NCBI RefSeq assembly: GCF_004360155.1
Contig: NZ_SAIS01000012.1
Coordinates: 122,222-186,221 of the forward strand
DNA from: Paraglaciecola marina
GTDB lineage: Bacteria > Pseudomonadota > Gammaproteobacteria > Enterobacterales > Alteromonadaceae
DNA: 64,000 nucleotides
Direction: 5' to 3'
Position 1 is the first letter of the stretch, and the number at the start of each line of letters is the position of its first letter. This document shows, piece by piece, positions 27,397-36,518 of the stretch. Made by a program: the position numbers and the translations under genes. The notes under the pieces are model-generated. The model made no database searches, had not been told where the DNA came from, and saw only the letters and a program-made list of their open reading frames with translations.

Positions 27397-27993
27397 GTGA
27401 AGAGTTTAGTTGTTTTATTGGTTTCATTATTTACGGTAGCGACTGCCAACGCTACGCTAATTGACTTTGAAGATGTTGCAGCATCTGAAACTAGAGTTGT
27501 TTACCTACCTTCAACACCTTACACAGAAGAGGGGTTTGTACTAACGTCAACTCATAATCATGCAGCAGTTATTGATGTAGATTATTCCACTTATGGCTTT
27601 AACTTTGTTGGTAACGATACTGATTGGTTTGGTTTTTCTGAATACAACACTGTTACTTTAACGGCAGATTCAGGAAGCTCATTTGATCTATCTGATTTAG
27701 TTCTAGGTATAAATGCATATGCATCTAGTTCGAGCATCGACGTACTTATAACTGGTAACTTATTTAGCGGTGATACGCTAGTAAGTAACCAAACGAATCT
27801 AACAACGGCTACATTCATCAATTTAGAATGGACAGATCTCGTAAGTGTTGTATTTACTACCTCAAATGATGCGGGCTTAGATAACCTTAATGTTTTTGCT
27901 ACATCTTCTGCGGAAGTATCTGCACCAGGTGCGTTTGCAATTATTGCTTTAGGTTTAGTTATGATTGGTTTCAGAAAAACTAGAAACAGTTAA
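27397..27993 (+). CDS. PEP-CTERM-like exported protein with a variant tail
   Basis: 198-residue exported protein starting with GTG after TTAGGAGTTTAAGA. The signal peptide ends near residue 19 (ANA). A beta-rich body with LIDFEDVAASE resembles choice-of-anchor/PEP-CTERM proteins. The C-terminus is VSAPGAFAIIALGLVMIGF then RKTRNS: the hydrophobic helix and basic end of a PEP-CTERM tail, but with APG in place of PEP. It may be sorted by the same exosortase or be an escape variant. A perfect terminator follows. Confidence 0.7.
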   Translation: MKSLVVLLVSLFTVATANATLIDFEDVAASETRVVYLPSTPYTEEGFVLTSTHNHAAVIDVDYSTYGFNFVGNDTDWFGFSEYNTVTLTADSGSSFDLSDLVLGINAYASSSSIDVLITGNLFSGDTLVSNQTNLTTATFINLEWTDLVSVVFTTSNDAGLDNLNVFATSSAEVSAPGAFAIIALGLVMIGFRKTRNS

Positions 27994-28030
27994 TCACTGT
28001 TATCCTCAATACCTCAATACCTCATTAACA

Positions 28031-28065
28031 AAAAAGCCGAAGAAACTATGTTTCTTCGGCTTTTT
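28031..28065. terminator. Strong bidirectional terminator
   Basis: AAAAAGCCGAAGAAAC (28031-28046), loop TAT, then GTTTCTTCGGCTTTTT (28050-28065) gives a perfect 16-bp stem ending in a T-tract; the mirrored A-tract makes it work in both directions. It separates the plus-strand gene ending at 27993 from the minus-strand gene ending at 28144. Confidence 0.92.
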
Positions 28066-28143
28066 ATTATCCTAGCGATCGTAACTTAAAAATTAGTAAT
28101 TTTAATTTATAAATTTCACTATATATCAATAACCTATGAGCTA

Positions 28144-28650
28144 TTAAAATCGATAACTTAATGAGTAATCAACAAAGGTTGAATCAATAAAGCTATGCTT
28201 CATTTTATTTACTTCGATACTCAAACTTAACCCCATATCAAAATCCACTTGCCATCCTATCCCTACCGCGTAATTCAGACCAGTTTCGTTTTCATTTCTG
28301 TAGCTACCTTTTAAAGTGAAGTCATAATAATTCACTCCAGCTTTAACATAGGCGCGATTACGCCTAGATAAATCAAATGTTTTTCTAGCTGAGGTGACAA
28401 AAACTGAGTTGTCAAACACAGAGCCTTTTTCAATATCGTAATAATCCAATTCAAACATCCAATTGTTCGAAAAATTGTACCCGTACCCCAAACTATAATG
28501 CCCTGCATCCCAGCCCAATAGTGCAACTGAATCAAATTCTTCCTTCAGGTCGTAATCACCGTAACCTGCACCTATACTGAGTTGGTGTTTTTCCTGTGCA
28601 TTTGCCGCAAACGTTATTATCGGCAATAAAATCACTAATATTTTTTTCAC
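28144..28650 (-). CDS. Small outer-membrane beta-barrel protein (OmpA-like fold)
   Basis: 168-residue exported protein. I choose a GTG start at 28650 because AGGGAAAATATA precedes it and a clean signal peptide follows (KKILVILLPIITFAANAQ); the frame stays open to 28743. The barrel shows LSIGAGYGDYDL, FELDYYDIEKGS, YVKAGVNYYDF and an aromatic end (YSLSYRF). Length and strand pattern resemble the barrel at 26451-27056, suggesting two members of one small porin-like family. Function is unknown. Confidence 0.7.
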   Translation of the reverse strand: MKKILVILLPIITFAANAQEKHQLSIGAGYGDYDLKEEFDSVALLGWDAGHYSLGYGYNFSNNWMFELDYYDIEKGSVFDNSVFVTSARKTFDLSRRNRAYVKAGVNYYDFTLKGSYRNENETGLNYAVGIGWQVDFDMGLSLSIEVNKMKHSFIDSTFVDYSLSYRF

Positions 28651-28751
28651 TATATTTTCCCTATGATGAAACAGTTCCGTTGAATCTATTTCATTTAGAT
28701 GGTCTTTGCAAATGAAACGGTTGTTGCAGTGCCAGTAGCACAAAGTAAGCC

Positions 28752-29021
28752 TTAGGCTAGCCTAAGTCCTAGCGTCACCAAAATAACCAGGTTCGCCAAC
28801 ACACCAATTAAAAAGAAATAGCTTCGAGGGCTTGGATAATTAAGTATAAAAGCAAACAGAATTGTTCTTATAAACAAGGCACTGTTTTCTAAGGTATTGT
28901 GAAAAGTACGATGAGCTCTGAAAACAAAACTACCGTGAGACAAGCTGTCATCTATTTTTCCAGAGATCGCATTAGGCACCTTGCTAAAGGTAGCCAACAT
29001 CCACTGCACTAGAAGCATCAC
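28752..29021 (-). CDS. MAPEG-like small integral membrane protein
   Basis: About 89 visible residues with three hydrophobic helices. The segment FRAHRTFHNTLENSALFIRT resembles the MAPEG family signature (R-x-x-R-x-x-x-N-x-x-E-N), which in bacteria marks small membrane proteins of unknown or glutathione-linked role. Start is uncertain: a GTG at 29021 has no ribosome site, while the frame stays open about 70 bases further with no ATG but with an added hydrophobic segment (AYSAYTAFYLYLV). A GGAGAG site lies just before an ATT in that extension. It overlaps nothing and is alone. Confidence 0.55.
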   Translation of the reverse strand: MMLLVQWMLATFSKVPNAISGKIDDSLSHGSFVFRAHRTFHNTLENSALFIRTILFAFILNYPSPRSYFFLIGVLANLVILVTLGLRLA

Positions 29022-29611
29022 TAAATATAGATAAAACGCAGTATAAGCCGAATAGGCTAGATCAATCCTTGTTACTCTCCTTTTATAAATTAATGAATAT
29101 CAAAGACGCAAGCTTAGTGCCTACACTAACTCATTGATATATGTATAACTAATTTACTCCTTTGGATAAGTGACACGTAATACGTACAGGGGAGATTATA
29201 AGAAATTACCAATCTATCAAATTAACAGGAATCGCTGTTTGGGGCACTTTTGTGGGTATCAATTGAAAAATCGACAGTATTCAAAATTAGATAAACTCTA
29301 GATCAATGAGTATCCATTGAACTGGAACTCACCTGTGGAAAAGCTTCTCTTGCCCCTAGGGTGAAATGCAAAGATGTACTTCATGACATAACTCAGTTGC
29401 ATGAAATGGATTGCGGTGAACGAAATGAATAAACTTAGTAAGCTCAGCGAATGTCTCATAGCCAAAAACCAATTACCCCCTTCTAATTTTGCTCTTAACT
29501 TTGTAAAATTCGCGCCCAGCTTAGAAAAACATACATAGATACATACAAGCATACTGGTACTTAAGCACTGTGCCTTGTAAGGTATAACTTAAATAGTAAC
29601 CGCGGAAGAAC
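29022..29611. other. Intergenic region, no supported gene
   Basis: 590 bases between the MAPEG-like gene and the desaturase gene. A minus-strand open frame at 29298-29552 has no recognisable product or ribosome site, and I do not call it. The last 60 bases carry the desaturase promoter side; no operator was recognised. Confidence 0.3.
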
Positions 29612-30631
29612 ATGCAGATCACTTCAGACAAAGAAACCATTAGAGAGATAATTGGTTATATCAAAAATCAGGAAAAAACCTTACGTGTGCAACTCCCTTT
29701 TCTAGGTCACCAAAATACCTTAGGTTTAAGCATACTTTTATTGTCTGTATTGGGTTTTGTGACTTCTGGAGTATTATATTTTATTGGAGTTATCCCTGCT
29801 TGGGCTTGCATTATCCTTGGAGCATTAAGTACCTCTATAGCTCACGAAATAGAGCACGATCTGATTCACCAGCAATATTTTAAATCCAACGCGGTAATTT
29901 ATAACTTTATGATGTTTATGGTTTGGGTTATTAGACCCAGTACGATTAACCCTTGGTATCGTAAAAAAATTCATTTAAATCATCACAAGACCTCGGGTAC
30001 TGCTCAAGATATTGAAGAACGTTTAGTGGGAAATGGTATTAAAAATCATTTACTTAGAATGCTAGTCGTGTGTGATGGATTACTCGGATTAATAGTACGC
30101 AGCAAACAATTTTCTCGTGAAATTACAGGGTATAAATTTTTTACATTGTTTAATGCAGGTTTTCCTTTAACCACTATTTATTACATTGTTTTATATAGTT
30201 TTTTAGTGTTCCACACCTTTAACTTCATTGTTGAATACCTGGCCGTTTTGATTCATTATCCGACTTGGCTAATGACATTTGTAGATTGGATTAATTTTAC
30301 CATGGTGGTATGGATAGCACCGAGTTTCTTACGTTCCGCATGTTTAAATTTTGTCACCTCATCAATGCATTATTATGGTGGTGCTTTTAATATGCTGCAA
30401 CAAACTCAAGTGTTAAACCATTGGTTTTTTATGCCATTCCAACTATTTTGTTTTAACTTTGGTAACACTCATACCATTCATCATTTTGTCCCCAGCCAAC
30501 CTTTTTATATTCGTCAAATGGTCAGTAAGCGAGTTAATGTTTTTCTAAAAGAGAAGGGCGTGAAGTTTAATGATTTAAAGAGCATACTTGCGGCAAATCG
30601 CTACCCCAGCAGCCAACAATTCACTCATTAA
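29612..30631 (+). CDS. Membrane fatty-acid desaturase family protein
   Basis: 339-residue membrane protein with the three histidine boxes of the fatty-acid desaturase family: HEIEH (78-82), HLNHH (121-125) and HTIHH near residue 288. These hold a di-iron centre that introduces a double bond or hydroxyl group into an acyl or carotenoid-like substrate. Hydrophobic segments flank the boxes at about 35-75, 95-110, 170-200 and 215-240. It is a single gene, and no electron-transfer partner is adjacent. Substrate is unknown. Confidence 0.82.
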   Translation: MQITSDKETIREIIGYIKNQEKTLRVQLPFLGHQNTLGLSILLLSVLGFVTSGVLYFIGVIPAWACIILGALSTSIAHEIEHDLIHQQYFKSNAVIYNFMMFMVWVIRPSTINPWYRKKIHLNHHKTSGTAQDIEERLVGNGIKNHLLRMLVVCDGLLGLIVRSKQFSREITGYKFFTLFNAGFPLTTIYYIVLYSFLVFHTFNFIVEYLAVLIHYPTWLMTFVDWINFTMVVWIAPSFLRSACLNFVTSSMHYYGGAFNMLQQTQVLNHWFFMPFQLFCFNFGNTHTIHHFVPSQPFYIRQMVSKRVNVFLKEKGVKFNDLKSILAANRYPSSQQFTH

Positions 30632-30761
30632 CGCAGCAGGTAATGAAACGCTGAAAGCAGTTACAGAGACTATGGTGAACGAAGTGGCTTCCTCGTCGCG
30701 AAGCGATGCCCTATTACTATAAGCAACGCGCCTAAAAAGCAGCGCTGTGCCACGCTCTTTA

Positions 30762-31673
30762 CTAAGGTTTTAAAAAATCGAGGTCATCTAAATCATCCAT
30801 TCCAAAGTCGTAACCACCTTCAAAATCACCATGAAGCTCATTGGTGAGGTTAACCGATAGCTCTAGTATTTCTGGAATATAAATATCAATATTCTGTTGC
30901 GAACTAATGATAGTTTTAAATTCGTTAAACTCTAATAAAGCGCATTCATAAAGGAAGCTTCTGGTGCCACTGGGTTGCTGTTCAGCAAAGCTAGTTACAC
31001 AGGCATCAAACTTTTCAAACACCTGCTGCACATCTGTATCAGTTAAAAAGGTAATTAGCTGCTTGTAACGCTCGTTGTTAAACACTTTCTCGTCAGAATC
31101 TATCAACATAAGGCCAAGGGCTGAATTCAGAAACTTCTGTAACTCAAAGCGCAAATAGTCTTCATCAGTTTCAGGAATGACCACATTAGCTGCATATTTA
31201 GCAGACATAATTTTATGAAGGTTAAATAACTTTAAGCTGTTTTGACCTTGCTTCACTAAGTCAGCATGTAACTGTGTTATGTCTGAGGTATCGGTTGCCC
31301 CTAAGGCATAAGTACTTAAATCTATTTTCTTAAAATACTCAGCCGATATCTCTTTTAAGCCTGCGTATTGGGCCCATCCTGCTCTAAAGCAATACACAAT
31401 CCCTTGGGTTTTGATGATTTCTTTGGCTTTTTCGGTGCTATTTTGACATTGGCTTAATAAGCCTAAATTAATAATACCCAATACAATTTCACAGGCTTTC
31501 TTAATGTGATCAGCATAAATAATAGATAAATTGTCAGAGGCAATACGCAGCGACATATCAGACAGCTGCTGCTTAGTTTTATGCACAAACTCTTCAGAAA
31601 AGTACCCTTCAGCCAAGCCATCTTTTAACACCAAAAGAACGAAAGGTTTATTCCTTAACTCTGCGATTTTCAT
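30762..31673 (-). CDS. Unrecognised protein, last gene of the J-domain operon
   Basis: 303-residue soluble, mostly helical protein with no signal peptide or membrane segment. I do not recognise a family. The C-terminus is strikingly acidic (GMDDLDDLDFLKP). The start ATG lies 9 bases after the previous gene, so it is the fourth member of a tight operon beginning with a J-domain protein at 33091. The acidic tail is shared in style with the 215-residue neighbour (DTDDMFAPL), which suggests a common partner-docking role; this is inference. Confidence 0.6.
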   Translation of the reverse strand: MKIAELRNKPFVLLVLKDGLAEGYFSEEFVHKTKQQLSDMSLRIASDNLSIIYADHIKKACEIVLGIINLGLLSQCQNSTEKAKEIIKTQGIVYCFRAGWAQYAGLKEISAEYFKKIDLSTYALGATDTSDITQLHADLVKQGQNSLKLFNLHKIMSAKYAANVVIPETDEDYLRFELQKFLNSALGLMLIDSDEKVFNNERYKQLITFLTDTDVQQVFEKFDACVTSFAEQQPSGTRSFLYECALLEFNEFKTIISSQQNIDIYIPEILELSVNLTNELHGDFEGGYDFGMDDLDDLDFLKP

Positions 31674-31682
31674 GGGATTATC

Positions 31683-32330
31683 CTATAGCGGCGCAAACAT
31701 ATCGTCTGTGTCCATTTCAACGGCCGAAACTCTTTGTTTATTGGCGTTGTTTTTTAACGCGGCTTCGATATTGTCCAAAGTGCCATTAGTGCTCACGGTT
31801 AGCACTTCGTTGTAGGCTTCTTCGCTTAAACTTTTAATTTTAAGTAGCAACTCTTCAATGCTCCCAGATACTTGCTCTTCATCATACTCTAGCTCAGAGA
31901 AGTCATGACCAATAAAAGGAAGAGACAAATACAGCAAACCAAAGTCATCTTGTACCACAGCATTGAGTACCTCACGTTGTTTTGCATCATCATCATAGGA
32001 CAGAAATATTTGCGCCAATAAGCTATGGGCTTCAGTTTGTACACTAAACAAGGACTCTTCGTCCAAGTTTTGCCAATAAGATGGTTCAACATTTAATAGC
32101 TTTTTGACTGACTCTGCATCCATTAACCAAGTAGCAATAGAAGGGATGGTGGCGTCATGCTCCCGCACAATTTTAGCAACAGTTAAAATATCCATCTCCG
32201 CAAATACGGCTAACATTGCGGTATCACCTTGTTCAGAGGCGATTTTTTCTAATGAGGTCCCCGCTTCTCTACCACTGTATTGGGCTTGCTCGGTAATGTC
32301 GGTAGCGAGAATTAGTGCTTTACTAGTCAA
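31683..32330 (-). CDS. Unrecognised protein in the J-domain operon
   Basis: 215-residue soluble protein of unknown family. Its first 90 residues (EKIASEQGDTAMLAVFAEMD onwards) look like a helical repeat region of the HEAT/ankyrin kind, but no signature is firm. The tail ends in the acidic MDTDDMFAPL. It lies 27 bases after the 153-residue gene and 9 bases before the 303-residue gene. Function is unknown; its position implies it works with the J-domain protein. Confidence 0.6.
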   Translation of the reverse strand: MTSKALILATDITEQAQYSGREAGTSLEKIASEQGDTAMLAVFAEMDILTVAKIVREHDATIPSIATWLMDAESVKKLLNVEPSYWQNLDEESLFSVQTEAHSLLAQIFLSYDDDAKQREVLNAVVQDDFGLLYLSLPFIGHDFSELEYDEEQVSGSIEELLLKIKSLSEEAYNEVLTVSTNGTLDNIEAALKNNANKQRVSAVEMDTDDMFAPL

Positions 32331-32357
32331 AAGATATTCCTCAAAAATAGGTTAATG

Positions 32358-32819
32358 TTATTCATCGTAACCGTAAGTGTTATAGCTTTCGTTTACGTCA
32401 TTATCGTCTACTTCGACCTCTTCTGGTAACGGCGTAGAGTCGTAAGTATTGTACAAATGGATCAGCAATATAGCGGTTTTAAGATCGTCTTCTGAGTGTT
32501 CCATCAATTGGGTAATGGTGGTTCTAGCGTCTGCATGAACACCGACAAAAGGTTTAACGTCAGCCCATAATGGTGATTGAGTTAAGTCAACCTTAGCTAA
32601 TTTTTCTGAATTAATTCTTACACTTAAGGTAATAGCCATGGCTAATTGGTCAACTAACCCTGTAAAAATCGCGCTATTAGATGCCAATTGCTTTTGTAAG
32701 GTTTTTAAATAATTTCTCAATAAATCTGGGTTTTCTGGATCGTTTAGAGATTCCATGTTTTCTAAATACATAGAAAATTCATCCGCTAAATAAGCAGGGA
32801 TTGGGGTGTCAAATTTCAT
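32358..32819 (-). CDS. Unrecognised protein in the J-domain operon
   Basis: 153-residue soluble helical protein, acidic at the C-terminus (EEVEVDDNDVNESYNTYGYDE). No family is recognised. It starts 11 bases after the J-domain gene. The three unknown products of this operon have no signal peptide, so all are expected in the cytoplasm with the J-domain protein. Confidence 0.6.
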   Translation of the reverse strand: MKFDTPIPAYLADEFSMYLENMESLNDPENPDLLRNYLKTLQKQLASNSAIFTGLVDQLAMAITLSVRINSEKLAKVDLTQSPLWADVKPFVGVHADARTTITQLMEHSEDDLKTAILLIHLYNTYDSTPLPEEVEVDDNDVNESYNTYGYDE

Positions 32820-32830
32820 GAATGGGGTTC

Positions 32831-33091
32831 CTACGACAAGGCGCTATGCCAAAACGAATCGGCAACTTCTCTTGGGTCAGTGATAACGGTATAAGTACTT
32901 TTAATGTATGCAGTGCGTTTTTGAGGATCTGCAATCTCTTCGTAGGCTTTTTGAATTAACTGAAATTTTTCTTTCGCCTCTTCACCGTCGTTTCTATCTG
33001 GGTGATATTGATTGGCCAGTTTACGATAGGCTTTCTTAATTTCAGTGGTGGTAGAGGTTCTGGTAACCCCTAGTAGCTCAAAATGATCCAT
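32831..33091 (-). CDS. Short J-domain (DnaJ-like) co-chaperone
   Basis: 86-residue protein consisting almost only of a J-domain: [20 protein letters not shown], then [14 protein letters not shown] with the essential HPD, then [18 protein letters not shown]-domains stimulate the ATPase of an Hsp70 such as DnaK and bring it a specific client. There is no Gly/Phe region or zinc domain, so it is a class III J-protein. I use the ATG at 33091; an in-frame TTG at 33109 is possible. It heads a four-gene operon with three proteins of unknown function, presumably its clients or cofactors (inference). Confidence 0.85.
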   Translation of the reverse strand: MDHFELLGVTRTSTTTEIKKAYRKLANQYHPDRNDGEEAKEKFQLIQKAYEEIADPQKRTAYIKSTYTVITDPREVADSFWHSALS

Positions 33092-33342
33092 AAAATATAA
33101 CGTATCCAATGTGCAAAAAATGTAACTAAAAATGCCTATGTACTTAGTTTTCTATTTTACCTCTACCACAGGCTTTTAACAATGCTAGAGTGTGATTTAC
33201 AAGCTACATCTAAACATTAGCATTAGAACATAAAACCGCTATAAACTAGCCTCGGCTTTGGCCCTATTTGACTTTTGTGATGACACAGCACCTAATTGAT
33301 ATTTAAATCATTTGTAAATTTGAATTTCCCAAGGAGTTACCC

Positions 33343-33849
33343 ATGAAACCCTTCACTCTAATACTGTTAGCATTCTCTCTATGTTTTTCAATGGGAGCTT
33401 ATGCTCACTCTGATGATCGCCCCAACCAACAGGTGAACGAATTATTAGATGGTTTACACACTGCAGCTAGCCAAGCTAACTTAAAGAACTACTTAGATTC
33501 GTTCACAGCAAATGGAGTATTTATGGGTACAGATGATTGGGAAAGATGGACTCGACCTGTCACCTTAGACCAATACGTATCAGAACGCTTTGCTGGCGGC
33601 ACTGGCTGGACTTACGTACCAGTAGAGCGCAACCTCATATTCTCAGAAGACCACAATACTGCTTGGTTTGACGAGATCACCGTTTCCAAGAAATGGGGCC
33701 GTTTTCGGGGCACAGGTACCGTTATCAAACTAGATGGGCAATGGAGGATTGCTCACTATGCCATGTCTTTTTTAGTGCCTAATGAAGTGTGGGAAAACGT
33801 ATCAGAGCTCAGTACTAAAGCATTTACAGAGCGTGAAAAAAATAACTAA
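33343..33849 (+). CDS. Exported SnoaL/NTF2-like protein
   Basis: 168-residue protein with a signal peptide ending near residue 21 (AYA). The mature body fits the NTF2-like (SnoaL/DUF4440) cone fold: a helix LLDGLHTAASQANLKNYLDS, FMGTDDWERW and a closing WRIAHYAMSFLVP. Such proteins bind small molecules or act as non-metal isomerases or hydrolases; no catalytic residues can be named. The ribosome site CAAGGAGTTACCC is good. It is a single gene. Confidence 0.72.
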   Translation: MKPFTLILLAFSLCFSMGAYAHSDDRPNQQVNELLDGLHTAASQANLKNYLDSFTANGVFMGTDDWERWTRPVTLDQYVSERFAGGTGWTYVPVERNLIFSEDHNTAWFDEITVSKKWGRFRGTGTVIKLDGQWRIAHYAMSFLVPNEVWENVSELSTKAFTEREKNN

Positions 33850-33906
33850 ACCGCCCCCCTAACTGCTGAATAACGTGTTTAATGGCTAAAATGACACAGT
33901 GCAACT

Positions 33907-34425
33907 TTGCTTGTGCTTAAGGAGCTCAATATCAAATTCATCCAGATTATTTTTGTATTCCTGATGAGCCAGAATTTAACCGCTAACACCCTATTAAGTG
34001 AGTTACATCATGAAGGATATGCTGAGATTGTGTTTGCAACCAAGCTCAGCTCAAGTCAACTACCTTTTACCATCGAAGGGCCGATGCTAGAGGGCTGCCA
34101 GTATGTGAAATTCACCCAATATCCGAATTTAAGTGTAATGATTGATAAAGGTATTATTACTCGAATCGATAGCAACAAAGTAGGAGCGCTAACTCAGAAC
34201 ACGCCATTTCATGCCTTAGTGGCAGGCACAATGACTTTTAAAACTTTCAAACAAACCTACCCAAAGATTGAAGTGCAAGAGCATGAATATGAGAATGGCT
34301 TTTACTTAACTTGGTTCAACCAACAGCAAGATAAGGCCATAGTAGTTGATTATGTTGATGGCAAGGTTAGCGCCATTAAAGCCGGGTTGGTGCCCAATGT
34401 ATTATTTGTAGAAGGATGCGCCTGA
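33907..34425 (+). CDS. Small exported protein of unknown function
   Basis: Up to 172 residues. The hydrophobic N-terminus (FIQIIFVFLMSQNLTANT) is a probable signal peptide. Start is odd: the frame opens with TTG at 33907, but the best ribosome site (TAAGGAG) lies inside the frame just before an AAT-ATC codon pair, so a non-standard start near 33931 or the TTG is used. Two cysteines occur (EGCQYVKF and VEGCA at the end). The family is not recognised. Its TGA overlaps the ATG of the next small frame (TGATG), suggesting coupling to a gene that now appears broken. Confidence 0.5.
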   Translation: MLVLKELNIKFIQIIFVFLMSQNLTANTLLSELHHEGYAEIVFATKLSSSQLPFTIEGPMLEGCQYVKFTQYPNLSVMIDKGIITRIDSNKVGALTQNTPFHALVAGTMTFKTFKQTYPKIEVQEHEYENGFYLTWFNQQQDKAIVVDYVDGKVSAIKAGLVPNVLFVEGCA

Positions 34426-34682
34426 TGACTGCAATTTATATGTCACTTTGTAATGTTAAATCTATCAGTTGGCTATGGTTGCTTGTAGTGGTTTTAAGCG
34501 CATGTGTACCTGTATTTCGCAGCGAATATTTATCACCTAGTTGGCAAGGGAGCTGAGTAGATGGCCATAGTGGCCAACCTTTGATGGGAGTTGAAGTAAC
34601 AGACCTCTACACCCAAGAAAAAGTCACCAAAGGGAGTTGCGCCCCTCTAGTTGTAAAAGCGGTAGAGTTAATTTCAACTTAG
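34425..34682 (+). pseudogene. Probable broken lipoprotein gene
   Basis: An ATG at 34425 overlaps the previous stop codon and starts a 43-residue frame with a lipoprotein signal (LLVVVLSAC lipobox), ended by TGA at 34554-34556. The same frame continues after the stop with VDGHSGQPLMGVEVTD, which looks like the start of a carboxypeptidase-regulatory-like beta-sandwich, and then ends at a TAG at 34680. A sense codon turned to TGA, plus perhaps a later frameshift, would explain this. Translational readthrough or a functional 43-residue lipopeptide are alternatives. Confidence 0.5.
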
Positions 34683-34706
34683 CTCATCCACTCACTACTC
34701 TCCACT

Positions 34707-36350
34707 TTACCAATAGTTGTTTGAATACCCGCCCATTGCTTGTCTAATAAAGGGAATGCTTTCTGCATTTCTAAGGTACTGGGGCTCTAATCTACGTTGC
34801 GATTGTTGTTCATATCCATAAGCGTATGCTAGTACCTCTGCATCAGTGTGTTTAGTTCCAATAAATGATAAGCCTACCGGCAAATGATGAATACCTCCCA
34901 TTGGAACAGTAATATGGGGATACCCAGCCTTAGCAGCATGACCACCCAACCCAGGCCAACCGTTTGGCCACACATCACCATTTATTGGGTCAACTCTTGG
35001 AACAGTTAAGCCTGATGGAGCCACTAGCACTTGCACATCATACTCTTGTAAAAGCTTATCTATGCCCTCTTTACCAGTAGCTTTTTGTACCATGGTGAGG
35101 GCCGTTTTATACTCTTCACTTTCAAGAGTGTCCATGGCTTGTGAGGCAATAAAAATACTTTGGTCGAATAAGCTCAACTCAACATCTTTATTTACGAGAT
35201 TAAAATCGATTAACTCTTGTAGAGAGCGGGTACTGACTTTATCAGAGGGTGTAGAGGCTAAATAGTGATTCAATCCAGCTTTAAATTCATACTTGAGAAT
35301 GTCGTAACTCATTTTTCCGAAGTCATCTGGGGTTGCTGGACGCTCATCTATATTCACTAAAACTGCGCCCGCCGCTTCTAAATCTTTAAGTGCCCTATCA
35401 AAATGTGCCAAGATAGGAGTTGAATTGCCTTTAGCAAAATTTAACACCCCTACTCGAACACCTTTTAAGGAGTTTTTTACAAGGCCAACCGTGTAATCTT
35501 TATCGGGTGTAGCAGTAGCCATAGCATTCATCATTATCGCGGCTCCCATAACCGTTTTCGTCATAGGACCTGCTGTATCCTGAGATACCGAAATAGGAAT
35601 AATAAACTGCTGACTCACCAAGCCTACTGTGGGTTTAAAACCAACAATACCATTAGCATTTGATGGGCAGATAACTGAACCATTAGTTTCTGTGCCCACG
35701 GTTGCTGCCGCTAGTGACGCTGCTGTGGCCGCGCCAGATCCAGAGCTTGAGCCACAGGGATTACGGTCTAACATATGGGGGTTACGCACTTGCCCACCTA
35801 ATGCACTCCAACCACTCATTGAACCCTCAGAGCGAAAGTTTGCCCACTGACTCAAGTTCGTTTTACCTAAAATAATGGCTCCTTGAGCCCGTAAACCAGC
35901 CACTAAAGGGCTATCTCGCCCTGTAATATTATATTTTAAAGCCAAAGCTCCAGCGGTTGTGGCTATATTATCTTTTGACTCAATATTGTCTTTGAGTAAC
36001 ACAGGCACACCATGTAAAGGCCCTAATATTTCACCCAGTGCACGTTTTTTATCTAAGGATTTAGCTTGACTCAATGCATCTGGATTAAGACTTAAAACAG
36101 CTTGTAGCTGAGGACCGCTCTTATCGATGTTCTCAATTCGTTCTAGATACAGATTAACTAGCCGCTCAGAACTAACTTTACCAGTTTCAAGGGCGTCAAT
36201 AATTTCAGGCAAAGTACCGGCAATCAAACCAGAAGCCTTAAAGTCTATAACCTTAGTCTGAAACGGTTGCAGGGCGGGTTTATCAACGACAGGTTGACAG
36301 GCAGTTAGTACAAGGCCAATAGCCAAACTAGATATAAGTGTATGCTTCAT
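34707..36350 (-). CDS. Amidase-signature hydrolase, lipoprotein
   Basis: 547-residue amidase-signature enzyme exported as a lipoprotein (lipobox L-T-A-C at residues 15-18). The Ser-cisSer-Lys triad is visible as K120 in VLLKDNIES, the Ser-rich GSSSGSGAA (200-208) and the nucleophile S225 in GTETNGSVICPS. Family members hydrolyse amides; the GatA subfamily role in tRNA amidation is excluded by the export signal and missing GatB/C. The substrate is unknown and must be extracytoplasmic. It is a single gene, convergent with the small exported genes to its left. Confidence 0.83.
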   Translation of the reverse strand: MKHTLISSLAIGLVLTACQPVVDKPALQPFQTKVIDFKASGLIAGTLPEIIDALETGKVSSERLVNLYLERIENIDKSGPQLQAVLSLNPDALSQAKSLDKKRALGEILGPLHGVPVLLKDNIESKDNIATTAGALALKYNITGRDSPLVAGLRAQGAIILGKTNLSQWANFRSEGSMSGWSALGGQVRNPHMLDRNPCGSSSGSGAATAASLAAATVGTETNGSVICPSNANGIVGFKPTVGLVSQQFIIPISVSQDTAGPMTKTVMGAAIMMNAMATATPDKDYTVGLVKNSLKGVRVGVLNFAKGNSTPILAHFDRALKDLEAAGAVLVNIDERPATPDDFGKMSYDILKYEFKAGLNHYLASTPSDKVSTRSLQELIDFNLVNKDVELSLFDQSIFIASQAMDTLESEEYKTALTMVQKATGKEGIDKLLQEYDVQVLVAPSGLTVPRVDPINGDVWPNGWPGLGGHAAKAGYPHITVPMGGIHHLPVGLSFIGTKHTDAEVLAYAYGYEQQSQRRLEPQYLRNAESIPFIRQAMGGYSNNYW

Positions 36351-36518
36351 AAAGTCGTCTTTATTTTGTGATTATTATAATTAAAAGAAGAGATACCAAG
36401 CTAATAAAACCTAGCAAGCATTGCAAGCTCTTATGTTTAATAAGATTTATGGCCTCTTACAATCACAACCAACTTATGTGAATATTATTCAAATATACCC
36501 CTAAAATATTACACAGTC

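Noticed and set aside
29298..29552. 84-codon minus-strand hydrophobic frame
   Set aside because: No family, no ribosome site, and codon usage looks like non-coding AT-rich sequence; kept only as a note.
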